Source: CAYSDH01 sp964429805 (GTDB lineage: Bacteria > Bacteroidota > Bacteroidia > Flavobacteriales_D > JABDKJ01). Taken from it: a DNA stretch of 18,038 nt. The stretch is from assembly GCA_964429805.1 (NCBI GenBank), contig CAYSDH010000062.1:1-18038 (forward strand), written 5' to 3'. Under the pieces are notes generated by a model that was not told where the DNA came from, searched no databases, and saw only the letters and a program-made list of their open reading frames with translations. Both the position numbers and the translations under genes were made by a program. Each line of letters begins with the position of its first letter. Within the stretch, counting starts at the first letter, position 1. This document shows positions 8,244 through 15,413 of the stretch, one piece after another.

Positions 8244-9551
8244 ATGGGGTCATTTGAAGTACACGGAGGAAAGAAACTTAAAGGTGAAATCACTCCGCAA
8301 GGCGCGAAAAACGAAGTACTTCAAATCCTATCAGCCGTGCTCCTCAGCCCTGAGGAGATTACCGTTAACAACATACCTGACATTGTCGATGTAAGAAAAC
8401 TCATCGACCTACTCGGTGCACTCGGTGCTGATGTGACTAAGCACAGTCCAAGCAGCTACACCTTTAAAGCAGAGAACATCAACATTGATTATCTGCACTC
8501 AGAAGAGTTTAAGAACAAAGGTGGAGCCCTAAGAGGATCCATTATGATTGTCGGGCCATTATTGGCCAGATTTGGAAAAGGATACATCCCTAAGCCCGGT
8601 GGAGACAAAATCGGACGAAGACGTCTTGACACACACTTCATCGGATTTGAAAGACTGGGAGCCACATTTACTTACGATAAGAAAGAACACTTTTACAAAG
8701 CAGAAGGCGACAATCTGAAGGGTTGCTACATGCTCCTCGATGAAGCTTCTGTAACTGGAACAGCCAATATTGTGATGGCCGCTTCTATGGCCAAAGGTGA
8801 GACCACTATATATAATGCCGCCTGCGAACCTTACATACAACAACTGTGTAAGATGATCAACAGCATGGGCGGAAAGATCAGTGGTATCGGCTCTAACATG
8901 CTTAAAATCGAAGGTGTCGAGTATCTCGGTGGATGCGAGCACACTTGCCTTCCAGACATGATTGAGATTGGATCATTCATCGGCTTGGCTGCCATGACGG
9001 GTTCTGACATCACTATCAAAAATGTGCGTTACGATCAGCTCGGTCAAATACCAAATGTCTTTAGAAGACTCGGTATACAGATTGACCTCAAAGGAGATGA
9101 CCTGCACATTCCTTCTCAAGATCACTACGAGATAGACACGTATATAGACGGCTCCTTACTCACCGTTTCTGACGCTCCTTGGCCAGGCTTTACTCCTGAC
9201 CTGCTGAGCATCGTGCTTGTTACTGCCATTCAAGCCAGAGGATCTGTATTGATTCATCAAAAGATGTTTGAGAGCAGACTGTTTTTTGTAGACAAATTAA
9301 TCGACATGGGTGGGCGAATCATCTTGTGTGATCCGCACCGTGCTACTGTGATAGGCCTTGACAAAAAGTCTAACCTGCGTGGCATCGAGATGACTTCACC
9401 AGACATCAGAGCAGGTGTCTCTATGCTTATTGCTGCGCTGTCTGCGCAAGGCAAAAGTGTGATTCACAATGTCAATCAGATAGACAGAGGGTATCAAAAC
9501 ATTGATACTCGTCTCAAAGCACTCGGAGCGGACATTACGCGTATAGGCTGA
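8244..9551 (+). CDS. murA: UDP-N-acetylglucosamine 1-carboxyvinyltransferase (MurA), Asp-type active site
   Basis: The gene encodes a 435-residue EPSP-synthase-fold enzyme that transfers enolpyruvate from phosphoenolpyruvate to UDP-GlcNAc, the first committed cytoplasmic step of peptidoglycan synthesis. Visible motifs are GAKNEVLQIL near the N-terminus (K22, N23 bind substrates), GGALRGSIMIVGPLLARFG, the active-site loop PGGDKIGRRRLDTH, DEASVTGTANI, a TPDLLS segment with the likely catalytic base D319, and SPDIRAG with the phosphoenolpyruvate-binding arginine. The loop residue that is Cys115 in E. coli is Asp here (D121, codon 8604-8606). Natural MurA enzymes with Asp at this place are active but are not alkylated by fosfomycin. 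The length is usual. The start directly abuts the DUF4290 stop, with no space for an independent ribosome-binding site, so translational coupling is likely. No clear terminator follows. Confidence 0.96.
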   Translation: MGSFEVHGGKKLKGEITPQGAKNEVLQILSAVLLSPEEITVNNIPDIVDVRKLIDLLGALGADVTKHSPSSYTFKAENINIDYLHSEEFKNKGGALRGSIMIVGPLLARFGKGYIPKPGGDKIGRRRLDTHFIGFERLGATFTYDKKEHFYKAEGDNLKGCYMLLDEASVTGTANIVMAASMAKGETTIYNAACEPYIQQLCKMINSMGGKISGIGSNMLKIEGVEYLGGCEHTCLPDMIEIGSFIGLAAMTGSDITIKNVRYDQLGQIPNVFRRLGIQIDLKGDDLHIPSQDHYEIDTYIDGSLLTVSDAPWPGFTPDLLSIVLVTAIQARGSVLIHQKMFESRLFFVDKLIDMGGRIILCDPHRATVIGLDKKSNLRGIEMTSPDIRAGVSMLIAALSAQGKSVIHNVNQIDRGYQNIDTRLKALGADITRIG

Positions 9552-9635
9552 GAATCTGTTTGTTGAGCCTGAAGGATTCTTCCTCTTCATACTAATTTTT
9601 CCATCTGCTGCGTTTACATCCGTACATTCAGCATT

Positions 9636-10640
9636 ATGCGAAAACCCCTTCTACTTCTGTACATTCTGAGCATGAGCTCTTGCTTCATGCAGGCCCAAGA
9701 AAAGTTTGTTTTCGGAATAGTCAAAGACTCTATTTCGGGCAGCCCACTCTCTGGTGCTCGAATCTGTCAAGACTATTTGTCTAGATGCAGTTACACTAAG
9801 CCCAATGGAGACTTTCACATACTGCTCGACACTACCCAACCAGAAAAAATAGCGGTGTGGCTCAGCGGATTTGAACCAAAGTTTATCGTGCCAGACTCGA
9901 CACACGGGCCGATTGACGTACTGTTGCACAGAGACAGCAGCCTTGTGCACGCCTCTCGTTATTACAACTATGATTTTAAAGGGAATGTAGATGACGAGGA
10001 ATATTCTCAGACCAACGATGGCATAGAGGAACATGGTGGCGCATCATACATGTTTGATTACTTCAACTTTGATTTTGGTCAATTCGAATCGGTCATTGGC
10101 AGAGAAAACGTGGACTGTCTAAATGGCACTCGAGGAGCCTACGGATTAGGATTTGAATATTATAGAAAACACTCCGACTACCACATGGCCATCGGCATAA
10201 TGGGCTCGCGAAATGCTGGAGCCGAAGATGACTCTGTGTCCATTAGAACCAACTCCACACACTATCAATTTGGATATGGTTATGACATCATAGGCAGTAA
10301 AGCTTGGAGGATAGAGCCTGAAGTATCACTCGTCATGCAGAAGTACAGGCTACGTAACTACTCTTTATCAGACAGGGTTTCTTTAGAAGACGTGTTAGAC
10401 CAACGAGAATTAGATCTTAGGTTCTATCACTTTTTTGCACGGGCTGGACTGGACCTCGCCATCAATCTGGGCGGGCCTGGCTCGCCAAACGAAGGCTTTA
10501 TATTTGGAGTCAAAGGTGGGTATCAAGTACCCTTAAACGCTGAGCCCTTCTTAAAAACTCGCAATGTCAATATCAGAGACGGCCGAGAGGTCAGCTTTGA
10601 CCTCTGGTACTTCGGTATCTACTTATTAATGGGTGCATAA
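9636..10640 (+). CDS. Exported protein: carboxypeptidase-regulatory-like domain plus putative outer-membrane beta-barrel
   Basis: Hypothetical protein of 334 residues. Residues 1-20 are a Sec signal peptide (basic MRK, hydrophobic LLLLYIL, likely cleavage near MQA/QEK). Residues ~24-95 resemble the carboxypeptidase-D regulatory-like domain seen at the N-terminus of many Bacteroidota outer-membrane proteins: GIVKDSISGSPLSGARI, then a GDFHILLD turn and VWLSGFEP. From about 130 onward, alternating aromatic and polar strands (GAYGLGFEYYR, YHMAIGIMG, HYQFGYGYDI, GFIFGVKGGYQVPL), ending in strands around FDLWYFGIYLLMGA, suggest an 8-12-stranded barrel. No TonB box or plug domain is visible, and the length is too short for a TonB receptor. 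The 25-base gap to the GT87-like gene suggests a pair. Function unknown. Confidence is high that it is a real exported gene and moderate for the barrel. Confidence 0.75.
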   Translation: MRKPLLLLYILSMSSCFMQAQEKFVFGIVKDSISGSPLSGARICQDYLSRCSYTKPNGDFHILLDTTQPEKIAVWLSGFEPKFIVPDSTHGPIDVLLHRDSSLVHASRYYNYDFKGNVDDEEYSQTNDGIEEHGGASYMFDYFNFDFGQFESVIGRENVDCLNGTRGAYGLGFEYYRKHSDYHMAIGIMGSRNAGAEDDSVSIRTNSTHYQFGYGYDIIGSKAWRIEPEVSLVMQKYRLRNYSLSDRVSLEDVLDQRELDLRFYHFFARAGLDLAINLGGPGSPNEGFIFGVKGGYQVPLNAEPFLKTRNVNIRDGREVSFDLWYFGIYLLMGA

Positions 10641-10652
10641 TTCAGCGGGTGT

Positions 10653-10660
10653 TACCTTTA
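10653..10660 (+). promoter_or_regulatory. Weak -7-like element TACCTTTA before the glycosyltransferase gene
   Basis: It matches the Bacteroidota -7 consensus TAnnTTTG except for the last base, and sits 4 bases before the ATG at 10665. No -33 TTG is found at the expected distance. It is included because the same placement recurs at other genes in this window; it could easily be chance. Confidence 0.2.
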
Positions 10661-10664
10661 TAGC

Positions 10665-11825
10665 ATGACATGGTCAGCTAATCGAATTTTTGCCTTGTTT
10701 GCCTTTCTTCTACTGACGGTAGTCTTTGTCATAGAGCATATAAATGGGCGTTTCTGGCTCAACGACTTCAAGGTCTATTACTTAGCCGCAGAAGCATTGA
10801 TGAGTGGCAAAGAGATGTATGGTCAGACTTTCGGCCTGTCTAGCGGATACTATAAATACTCACCAAGTGTCGCATTGCTATACTCTCCCTTAAGCGCCTT
10901 GCCGTTTCATGTCGCAGCCATCATACAGTTTGTGCTGATTGCTACGTGTATTGTCGCTCACATCATTAAAGTAAAAAGCAGTATCGGCATACACTTTTTT
11001 AGCGGAGTGGTAGAGAAAGAGCACTGGCCCATGATACTTGTATTTGCCTGTTGTGCGGCACACTATGTGCGCGAATTACATCTGGGAAATGTCAACGTTA
11101 TGTTGCTTTATCTTATGGTGCTCGGACTAATTGCTGCGCTAAATAATAAGCCCATAGCTAGTGGACTTCTCCTTGGATTAGCGATCATGTTCAAACCTTA
11201 CTTTCTGATTCTTGGTATTCCGCTCCTCTTACATCGTTACTGGAAAAGTGTTGGCTTTACGGCCCTTACTGTGTGCTTATTGAGCGCACTTCCACTACTT
11301 GTATTTGGCATGGACAGAGGCATAGAACTGCATCTACAGTGGTTTGCAGCTATGGCACAACATGACGTGCAATTGTCTAGCCCACATAGTCTAACAGGCA
11401 TGTTCGAGACCTACATCGGCTTTAACCCTGGCTTGCCAATTACGCTGTGCTTAGCTGCCGTCCCCATTCTTTTAGTACTTCTATTCGTGAAGACTTCTTC
11501 TCTTAGCGCGCCACAAAGATTTCTTCTGCTGTCCTTTAGTTTGACTGCCTTAGTTCCCAACTTGGTGACAACAGATACAGAGCATTTCCTTCTGAGCTCT
11601 CCCCTAATACTGCTGACTCTTTATCTGCTGCATCAACGAAAATCAATAGTGCTCAACTGTCTATTTTTCTTGCTCATCTTCTTCTATGCCGGCAACTCTT
11701 CAGACCTTTTAGGCAAAGCACTTTCTAAAAAAGTAGACGCTTGGGGCATACTCGGCATGGCCAACCTGGGCATACTTGCACTTGCTTTTACACTGCTTAA
11801 AGACAGGAATCGAATTTCAGATTAA
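10665..11825 (+). CDS. GT87-family (DUF2029) polytopic membrane glycosyltransferase
   Basis: The gene encodes 386 residues with about ten hydrophobic helices, the first at residues 8-26. The loop after it holds the family signature: NDFKVYYLAAEALMSGKEMY followed by YYKYSP and YSPLSALP. In GT-C enzymes such as mycobacterial PimE, an Asp in this first extracytoplasmic loop is catalytic; D34 would be the equivalent. The family uses polyprenyl-phosphate sugars, commonly mannose, at the outer face of the inner membrane; donor and acceptor here are unknown. The last helices run to about residue 378. The gene starts 25 bases after the preceding exported-protein gene, so the two may be one transcript, although a weak promoter-like element lies between. 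No terminator follows; 227 gene-free bases (11826-12052) separate it from mscS, in which I see nothing recognisable. Confidence 0.8.
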   Translation: MTWSANRIFALFAFLLLTVVFVIEHINGRFWLNDFKVYYLAAEALMSGKEMYGQTFGLSSGYYKYSPSVALLYSPLSALPFHVAAIIQFVLIATCIVAHIIKVKSSIGIHFFSGVVEKEHWPMILVFACCAAHYVRELHLGNVNVMLLYLMVLGLIAALNNKPIASGLLLGLAIMFKPYFLILGIPLLLHRYWKSVGFTALTVCLLSALPLLVFGMDRGIELHLQWFAAMAQHDVQLSSPHSLTGMFETYIGFNPGLPITLCLAAVPILLVLLFVKTSSLSAPQRFLLLSFSLTALVPNLVTTDTEHFLLSSPLILLTLYLLHQRKSIVLNCLFFLLIFFYAGNSSDLLGKALSKKVDAWGILGMANLGILALAFTLLKDRNRISD

Positions 11826-12052
11826 GAACTCCGCCTGAATTTTCAAACAGCCGCGAAAACCCTCGTATTTTACTGAATATGAGCGCTTAACATTCTGAAT
11901 CAATCTTGCCAACCACCTTCTTATCTGCAACGCACTATGCCTTTTTCTATGGTTTTTTTGGCGTGAGTCTACCAACCACGATGTGACCTAAAAACGATTT
12001 TGCGTCATAATCCTGAAAGCAAATCAAAACTTCACAACAAAACCTAATTAAA

Positions 12053-12925
12053 ATGATACAAGACCCATCAGAACCGCTACCAACAGAAACAGTCGAAATC
12101 CCAACTAATCTTGCTGATGCATCTAGCATGCTAAGCAAGTATACCGATATGGCTATGGATTATGCACCCAAAGTAATAGGCGCCATTGCAGTGCTGCTTA
12201 TCGGATTTTGGATAGTCGGAATGGTCACTAAAATGGTCGGTAAGGCCATGAACAAAAGTGGCCTCGACAAAGATGTACAGCCATTCTTAAAGTCGATGGT
12301 GAGCGTGATGCTCAAAATTCTGGTAGTGATCACCGCTGCAGGAATAGTCGGTATAGAAATGACCGCCTTTGCTGCCATGATTGGTGCCGCAGTATTTGCA
12401 CTTGGTATGGCGCTTCAAGGCACACTTGGGCACTTTGCCGCTGGAGTGATGGTTCTCATATTCAAGCCATACAGAGTCGGTGACTTGGTAGATCTTCAAG
12501 GTCAACTTGGCCATGTAGATGAGATACAAGTCTTTAACACCATCATCACTACGCTAGACCACAAGAAAGTGATCATACCTAATGGCATCGCGACTAGTGG
12601 TATCATGACAAACCTGTCTAGCAACGGTAAGCTGCGTGTAGACCTCAATGTAGCCATGCCATATGAAGAGGACTTTGACAAAGTGCAAGGCATCATCATG
12701 GGTGCGCTTGACAATGTGCCACAGAAGATGGACGATGCACCAACGGTTGAAATCGAAAAGTTTGGCGAGCACAACATACTATTGGCAGTACGCCCATACG
12801 CTACCCCAGAAAACTACTGGGATGTTTACTTCAACTCATATAGAGAAATCAAAAAGGCCTTTGGCGCGGCAGGCATTACTGTGGCCTACCCAGTGCGCAG
12901 AAACAAAGAATTCTCGGCAAACTAA
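12053..12925 (+). CDS. MscS-type small-conductance mechanosensitive ion channel
   Basis: The 290-residue protein has the size and layout of E. coli MscS: a polar N-terminus (1-37), TM1 about 38-60, TM2 about 80-100, and the pore helix TM3 about 105-135. TM3 shows the Gly/Ala packing pattern GMALQGTLGHFAAGV (118-132), followed by FKPYRVGD, the start of the beta domain. IIPNG in the beta domain and YAT-x-x-NYW in the alpha/beta vestibule are also family features. The channel opens under membrane tension to release solutes on hypo-osmotic shock. It lies in the inner membrane as a heptamer by family knowledge. The leader just before the ATG is A-rich (ACCTAATTAAAATG) with no Shine-Dalgarno, as is normal in Bacteroidota. 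A strong intrinsic terminator at 12964-12994 ends the transcript. A longer paralogue-type channel is ruled out by length. Confidence 0.93.
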   Translation: MIQDPSEPLPTETVEIPTNLADASSMLSKYTDMAMDYAPKVIGAIAVLLIGFWIVGMVTKMVGKAMNKSGLDKDVQPFLKSMVSVMLKILVVITAAGIVGIEMTAFAAMIGAAVFALGMALQGTLGHFAAGVMVLIFKPYRVGDLVDLQGQLGHVDEIQVFNTIITTLDHKKVIIPNGIATSGIMTNLSSNGKLRVDLNVAMPYEEDFDKVQGIIMGALDNVPQKMDDAPTVEIEKFGEHNILLAVRPYATPENYWDVYFNSYREIKKAFGAAGITVAYPVRRNKEFSAN

Positions 12926-12963
12926 TTGGGGACGAATAAGCACAAAACACACAGAAAAAGAAC

Positions 12964-12994
12964 AAAGGGGAGCTTGCTATGGCTCCCCTTTCTT
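12964..12994 (+). terminator. Strong rho-independent terminator after mscS
   Basis: A perfect 10-bp stem, AAAGGGGAGC (12964-12973) with GCTCCCCTTT (12982-12991), closes an 8-base loop. The T-rich arm continues into TCTT. It lies 38 bases after the channel stop codon. Because the stem starts AAA and ends TTT it could also work on the opposite strand. Confidence 0.9.
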
Positions 12995-13033
12995 GTACCC
13001 GTAAATTTTTTGGCTGGATCGGCCGTCAGCGGT

Positions 13034-13043
13034 NNNNNNNNNN
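13034..13043. other. Assembly gap (10 N) in the intergenic region before the NdpA-like gene
   Basis: Ten Ns of unknown true length. The flanks carry GGCCG (13021-13025) and CGGCC (13056-13060), which could pair and may have hindered sequencing or assembly. No gene is interrupted, but any -33 promoter element of the next gene could be hidden here. Confidence 0.95.
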
Positions 13044-13046
13044 CGG

Positions 13047-13054
13047 TACATTTG
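13047..13054 (+). promoter_or_regulatory. Putative -7 element TACATTTG before the NdpA-like gene
   Basis: An exact TAnnTTTG match, identical to the one before DUF4290-murA (7489-7496), ending 7 bases before the ATG at 13062. It follows the mscS terminator, where a new promoter is expected. The -33 element would fall in the gap. Transcription would start close to the ATG. Confidence 0.5.
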
Positions 13055-13061
13055 GCGGCCC

Positions 13062-14102
13062 ATGAATACATTTGATTTAGCCGACATGAGACTTACCCAC
13101 TTGATGACACATCACGTGGGAAACAAGTCAAGAGAAGAAGGAGTTAGACTCTCGGATACTGGCACCAGTATCAAGCGAGACGCCCTAGAGCCACTAATGG
13201 ACTTTCTTACTTCACCGTTTAAGTCTGGTGAGTTTTTCAACTTCAGTCTCGACCCTGATATTGGCAATAATGAGGTCTATGAGATAGTGAAAGGAATCTT
13301 TAACAGTCAAGACAATTTTGTTCAAGATTCTCAAAAGTTGGCGCAGTTGCTTTATGATCATCAAGAGCACTCGAGTATCAAGGACGGTAAGTTGCTTGTA
13401 GTCAGAATGGAAGAAGGCATGCTTGACGGGGAAGTGCTCGATGTCATCGGTATTTTTAAGGCAGAAACACTCTCGCCATTTCTCAAAATAGACCCGACAG
13501 AAGAGACCTTTGTCATTGACATGAAAGAAGGTTTTGACATTAAAAGCCTCGATAAGGGCTGCATCATTTTTGATTCTGAACCAGAAAAAGGATTTCATGT
13601 ACTGATGCATAACTCTAAGTCAAAGGAGTCTGGATTTTGGGGCGACCAGTTCTTAAAAGTCAAAGAGTCTAGCGATGCCTATCATCAGACAAAAGACTTG
13701 ATGCACATCGCCAAAGACTTTGTGTCTGAGCAAATGCCCCAAGAATTTGAAGTAGACAAGGCAGAACGAATAGCGCTGCTCAACAAATCGATGGAATATT
13801 TCCAGCAAAACAACTCGTTTAACAAAGAAGAGTTTGCGGCAGAAGTATTTGAAGATGAGAAGGTAGTGGAGTCCTTTAGTTCATTTGACAACAAGTACCG
13901 TCAAGAGAACTTGATGGAGCCGACTAATAATTTTGAAATCTCGGCCCAAGCGGTAAAAAAGCAAGGTGGCGTTTTTAAAAGTGTCTTGAAACTCGATAAG
14001 AACTTTCACATCTACATTCACGGTGACAAAAACTTGATAGAGCGAGGCACTGATGATGAGGGGCGTAAGTTTTATAAGCTCTACTTTGAACAGGAGAAAT
14101 AG
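13062..14102 (+). CDS. Nucleoid-associated protein, NdpA/YejK-like
   Basis: The gene encodes 346 residues resembling the Bacteroidota branch of the 37-kDa nucleoid-associated protein family. Supporting features are the N-terminal HHVGNKSREEGVRLS segment, LLVVRMEEGMLDGEVLDVIGIFKAE in the middle, the FWGDQFLKVKESSDAYHQTK segment, and the C-terminal KSVLKLDKNFHIYIHGDKNLIERG with the YKLYFEQE end. Family members bind the nucleoid; the biochemical activity is not settled. It appears soluble and acidic, with no signal peptide or membrane helix. It seems to form its own transcription unit, with a -7-like element just upstream and a hairpin terminator at 14171-14198. Family assignment is from remembered motif similarity and is fairly firm; the precise role is not. 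Confidence 0.82.
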   Translation: MNTFDLADMRLTHLMTHHVGNKSREEGVRLSDTGTSIKRDALEPLMDFLTSPFKSGEFFNFSLDPDIGNNEVYEIVKGIFNSQDNFVQDSQKLAQLLYDHQEHSSIKDGKLLVVRMEEGMLDGEVLDVIGIFKAETLSPFLKIDPTEETFVIDMKEGFDIKSLDKGCIIFDSEPEKGFHVLMHNSKSKESGFWGDQFLKVKESSDAYHQTKDLMHIAKDFVSEQMPQEFEVDKAERIALLNKSMEYFQQNNSFNKEEFAAEVFEDEKVVESFSSFDNKYRQENLMEPTNNFEISAQAVKKQGGVFKSVLKLDKNFHIYIHGDKNLIERGTDDEGRKFYKLYFEQEK

Positions 14103-14170
14103 TCCAAATGGCTTGAACCTGACACTCAACAAGAGTTATATTCCTGACATACTGACTCTTACGCGACACT

Positions 14171-14198
14171 GACCGAATAGAAAGTCGGTCTTTTATTT
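14171..14198 (+). terminator. Rho-independent terminator after the NdpA-like gene
   Basis: A perfect 6-bp stem, GACCGA (14171-14176) with TCGGTC (14185-14190), 8-base loop, followed by TTTTATTT. It lies 68 bases after the stop codon and upstream of the hpt-adk start. Confidence 0.75.
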
Positions 14199-14201
14199 CC
14201 G

Positions 14202-14209
14202 TAAATTCG
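14202..14209 (+). promoter_or_regulatory. Weak -7-like element TAAATTCG before hpt-adk
   Basis: One mismatch to TAnnTTTG, directly behind the terminator and 14 bases before the ATG at 14224. No -33 TTG is visible at 17-23 bases. A promoter is needed somewhere in this short gap, which is the main support. Confidence 0.3.
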
Positions 14210-14223
14210 ATGCCCCAGACAGC

Positions 14224-15342
14224 ATGAGTAACATCCACTTACACGACAAAGAATTTAGCCCGTCCATCTCTTCAGAAGAGATACAAAAGCGCATATCTGA
14301 TTTGGCCGCAAAAATCACCACAGATGTGGACGGAGAGCGTCCGCTGTTTATCGGTGTGCTCAATGGTTGTTTCAGGTTTGCCGCTGACCTCTTGATGAAT
14401 TTTGAGCCAGTCTGCGACATTTCATTTGTCAAAGTGGCCAGCTATGAGGGAACTCAAAGTACAGGAAACATCAAGCAGTTGATTGGACTGGAATATCCTG
14501 TAAAAGACCGTGTGGTCATTATCATAGAAGACATAGTTGACACGGGTCAAACGATTGAAAACATTGTGAATGTGATCGGCTCTCAAGGACCAAAATCGTT
14601 GAAGATTGCCACACTTCTGTACAAACCAGAAGCCTACCAAAAAAATATTCCGATAGACTATCGCGCCTTTGAAGTTGCCAATGATTTCCTTGTCGGATAT
14701 GGCTTGGACTATGACGGCTTGGGGCGCAATCTCAACAGTATTTATAAAGTAGTACCTGATAATCAAAAAGGAATGAGGAACATTATATTATTCGGCCCTC
14801 CGGGCGCTGGAAAAGGCACCCAGTCTAAGTTTCTAGTAGAGAAGTACAATCTAGTACACCTCTCAACAGGAGACATATTCAGGCGAAACATCAAGGGAGA
14901 GACTGAACTCGGCACCTTGGCGAAAAGTTACATGGACAAAGGCGCCCTAGTGCCTGATGAAGTGACTATCAAAATGCTCGAAGCCGAAGTAAATACTCAT
15001 CCAGAAGCCGAAGGTTTCATTTTTGATGGTTTCCCACGTACTACTGCTCAAGCCATTGCGCTTGACAATTTTTTGACGAGCAAGGGCACTGACATCAGCA
15101 AGATGTTGGCGCTTAATGTACCTGATGACGAACTGGTGAGCAGGCTCCTCGAGAGAGGCAAGGACAGCGGAAGACCTGATGATGCAAATGAAGATGTGAT
15201 CCGCAACAGGATTGCCGTCTATGAAAAAGAAACAGCCATCGTTGCCGAGCATTACCAAAACAAAGGGAAGTACAACACGATAGACGGTCTCGGTACGATT
15301 GATCAAATTGCAGAGCGACTAGCCACTGCAATTGACAGCTGA
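14224..15342 (+). CDS. adk: Bifunctional hypoxanthine phosphoribosyltransferase-adenylate kinase fusion
   Basis: The gene encodes 372 residues with two complete enzyme domains. Residues 1 to ~180 are a type I phosphoribosyltransferase of the hypoxanthine/guanine salvage class: VKVASYEGTQSTG, the PRPP loop IIEDIVDTGQT (E102, D103, D106-T110), and the C-terminal VGYGLDYDGLGRN. Residues 184-372 are adenylate kinase: P-loop GPPGAGKGT (K197), STGDIFR, DGFPRT, and a short-type lid region (RLLERGKDSGRPDD) without zinc cysteines. The first half makes IMP or GMP from free bases and PRPP; the second interconverts ATP, ADP and AMP. M184 sits where free-standing adenylate kinases start, so the fusion looks like an end-to-end joining. 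Such fusions occur elsewhere in Bacteroidota. The gene follows a terminator and precedes obg by 71 bases, a common order in the phylum. Cytoplasmic. Confidence 0.95.
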   Translation: MSNIHLHDKEFSPSISSEEIQKRISDLAAKITTDVDGERPLFIGVLNGCFRFAADLLMNFEPVCDISFVKVASYEGTQSTGNIKQLIGLEYPVKDRVVIIIEDIVDTGQTIENIVNVIGSQGPKSLKIATLLYKPEAYQKNIPIDYRAFEVANDFLVGYGLDYDGLGRNLNSIYKVVPDNQKGMRNIILFGPPGAGKGTQSKFLVEKYNLVHLSTGDIFRRNIKGETELGTLAKSYMDKGALVPDEVTIKMLEAEVNTHPEAEGFIFDGFPRTTAQAIALDNFLTSKGTDISKMLALNVPDDELVSRLLERGKDSGRPDDANEDVIRNRIAVYEKETAIVAEHYQNKGKYNTIDGLGTIDQIAERLATAIDS

Positions 15343-15413
15343 TATCAGTTATTGATTAAGCAAACAAGGCGAAGACCAACAGAGCATAGCGCTACACACT
15401 CAGCACGCAAGAA

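Noticed and set aside
9551..9580. Hairpin AGAATC/GATTCT after murA as a terminator
   Set aside because: The 18-base loop and lack of a T tract make it weak.
9636..9700. Lipoprotein signal (SMSSC) in the exported barrel-like protein
   Set aside because: The -3 residue is Met and the cysteine is followed by a normal signal peptidase I site (MQA/QEK); a Sec signal fits better.
11826..12052. Small gene, RNA or promoter in the longest gene-free stretch
   Set aside because: There is no convincing open frame, no TTG-N17-23-TAnnTTTG match and no stable stem; only an A-rich leader directly before the mscS ATG.
14131..14160. Inverted repeat AAGAGT/ACTCTT after the NdpA-like gene
   Set aside because: It has an 18-base loop and no T tract; the proper terminator lies just downstream at 14171-14198.
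15339..15348. Perfect 10-base palindrome CTGATATCAG over the hpt-adk stop codon
   Set aside because: Too short, and without other operator-like copies; expected by chance at this length.
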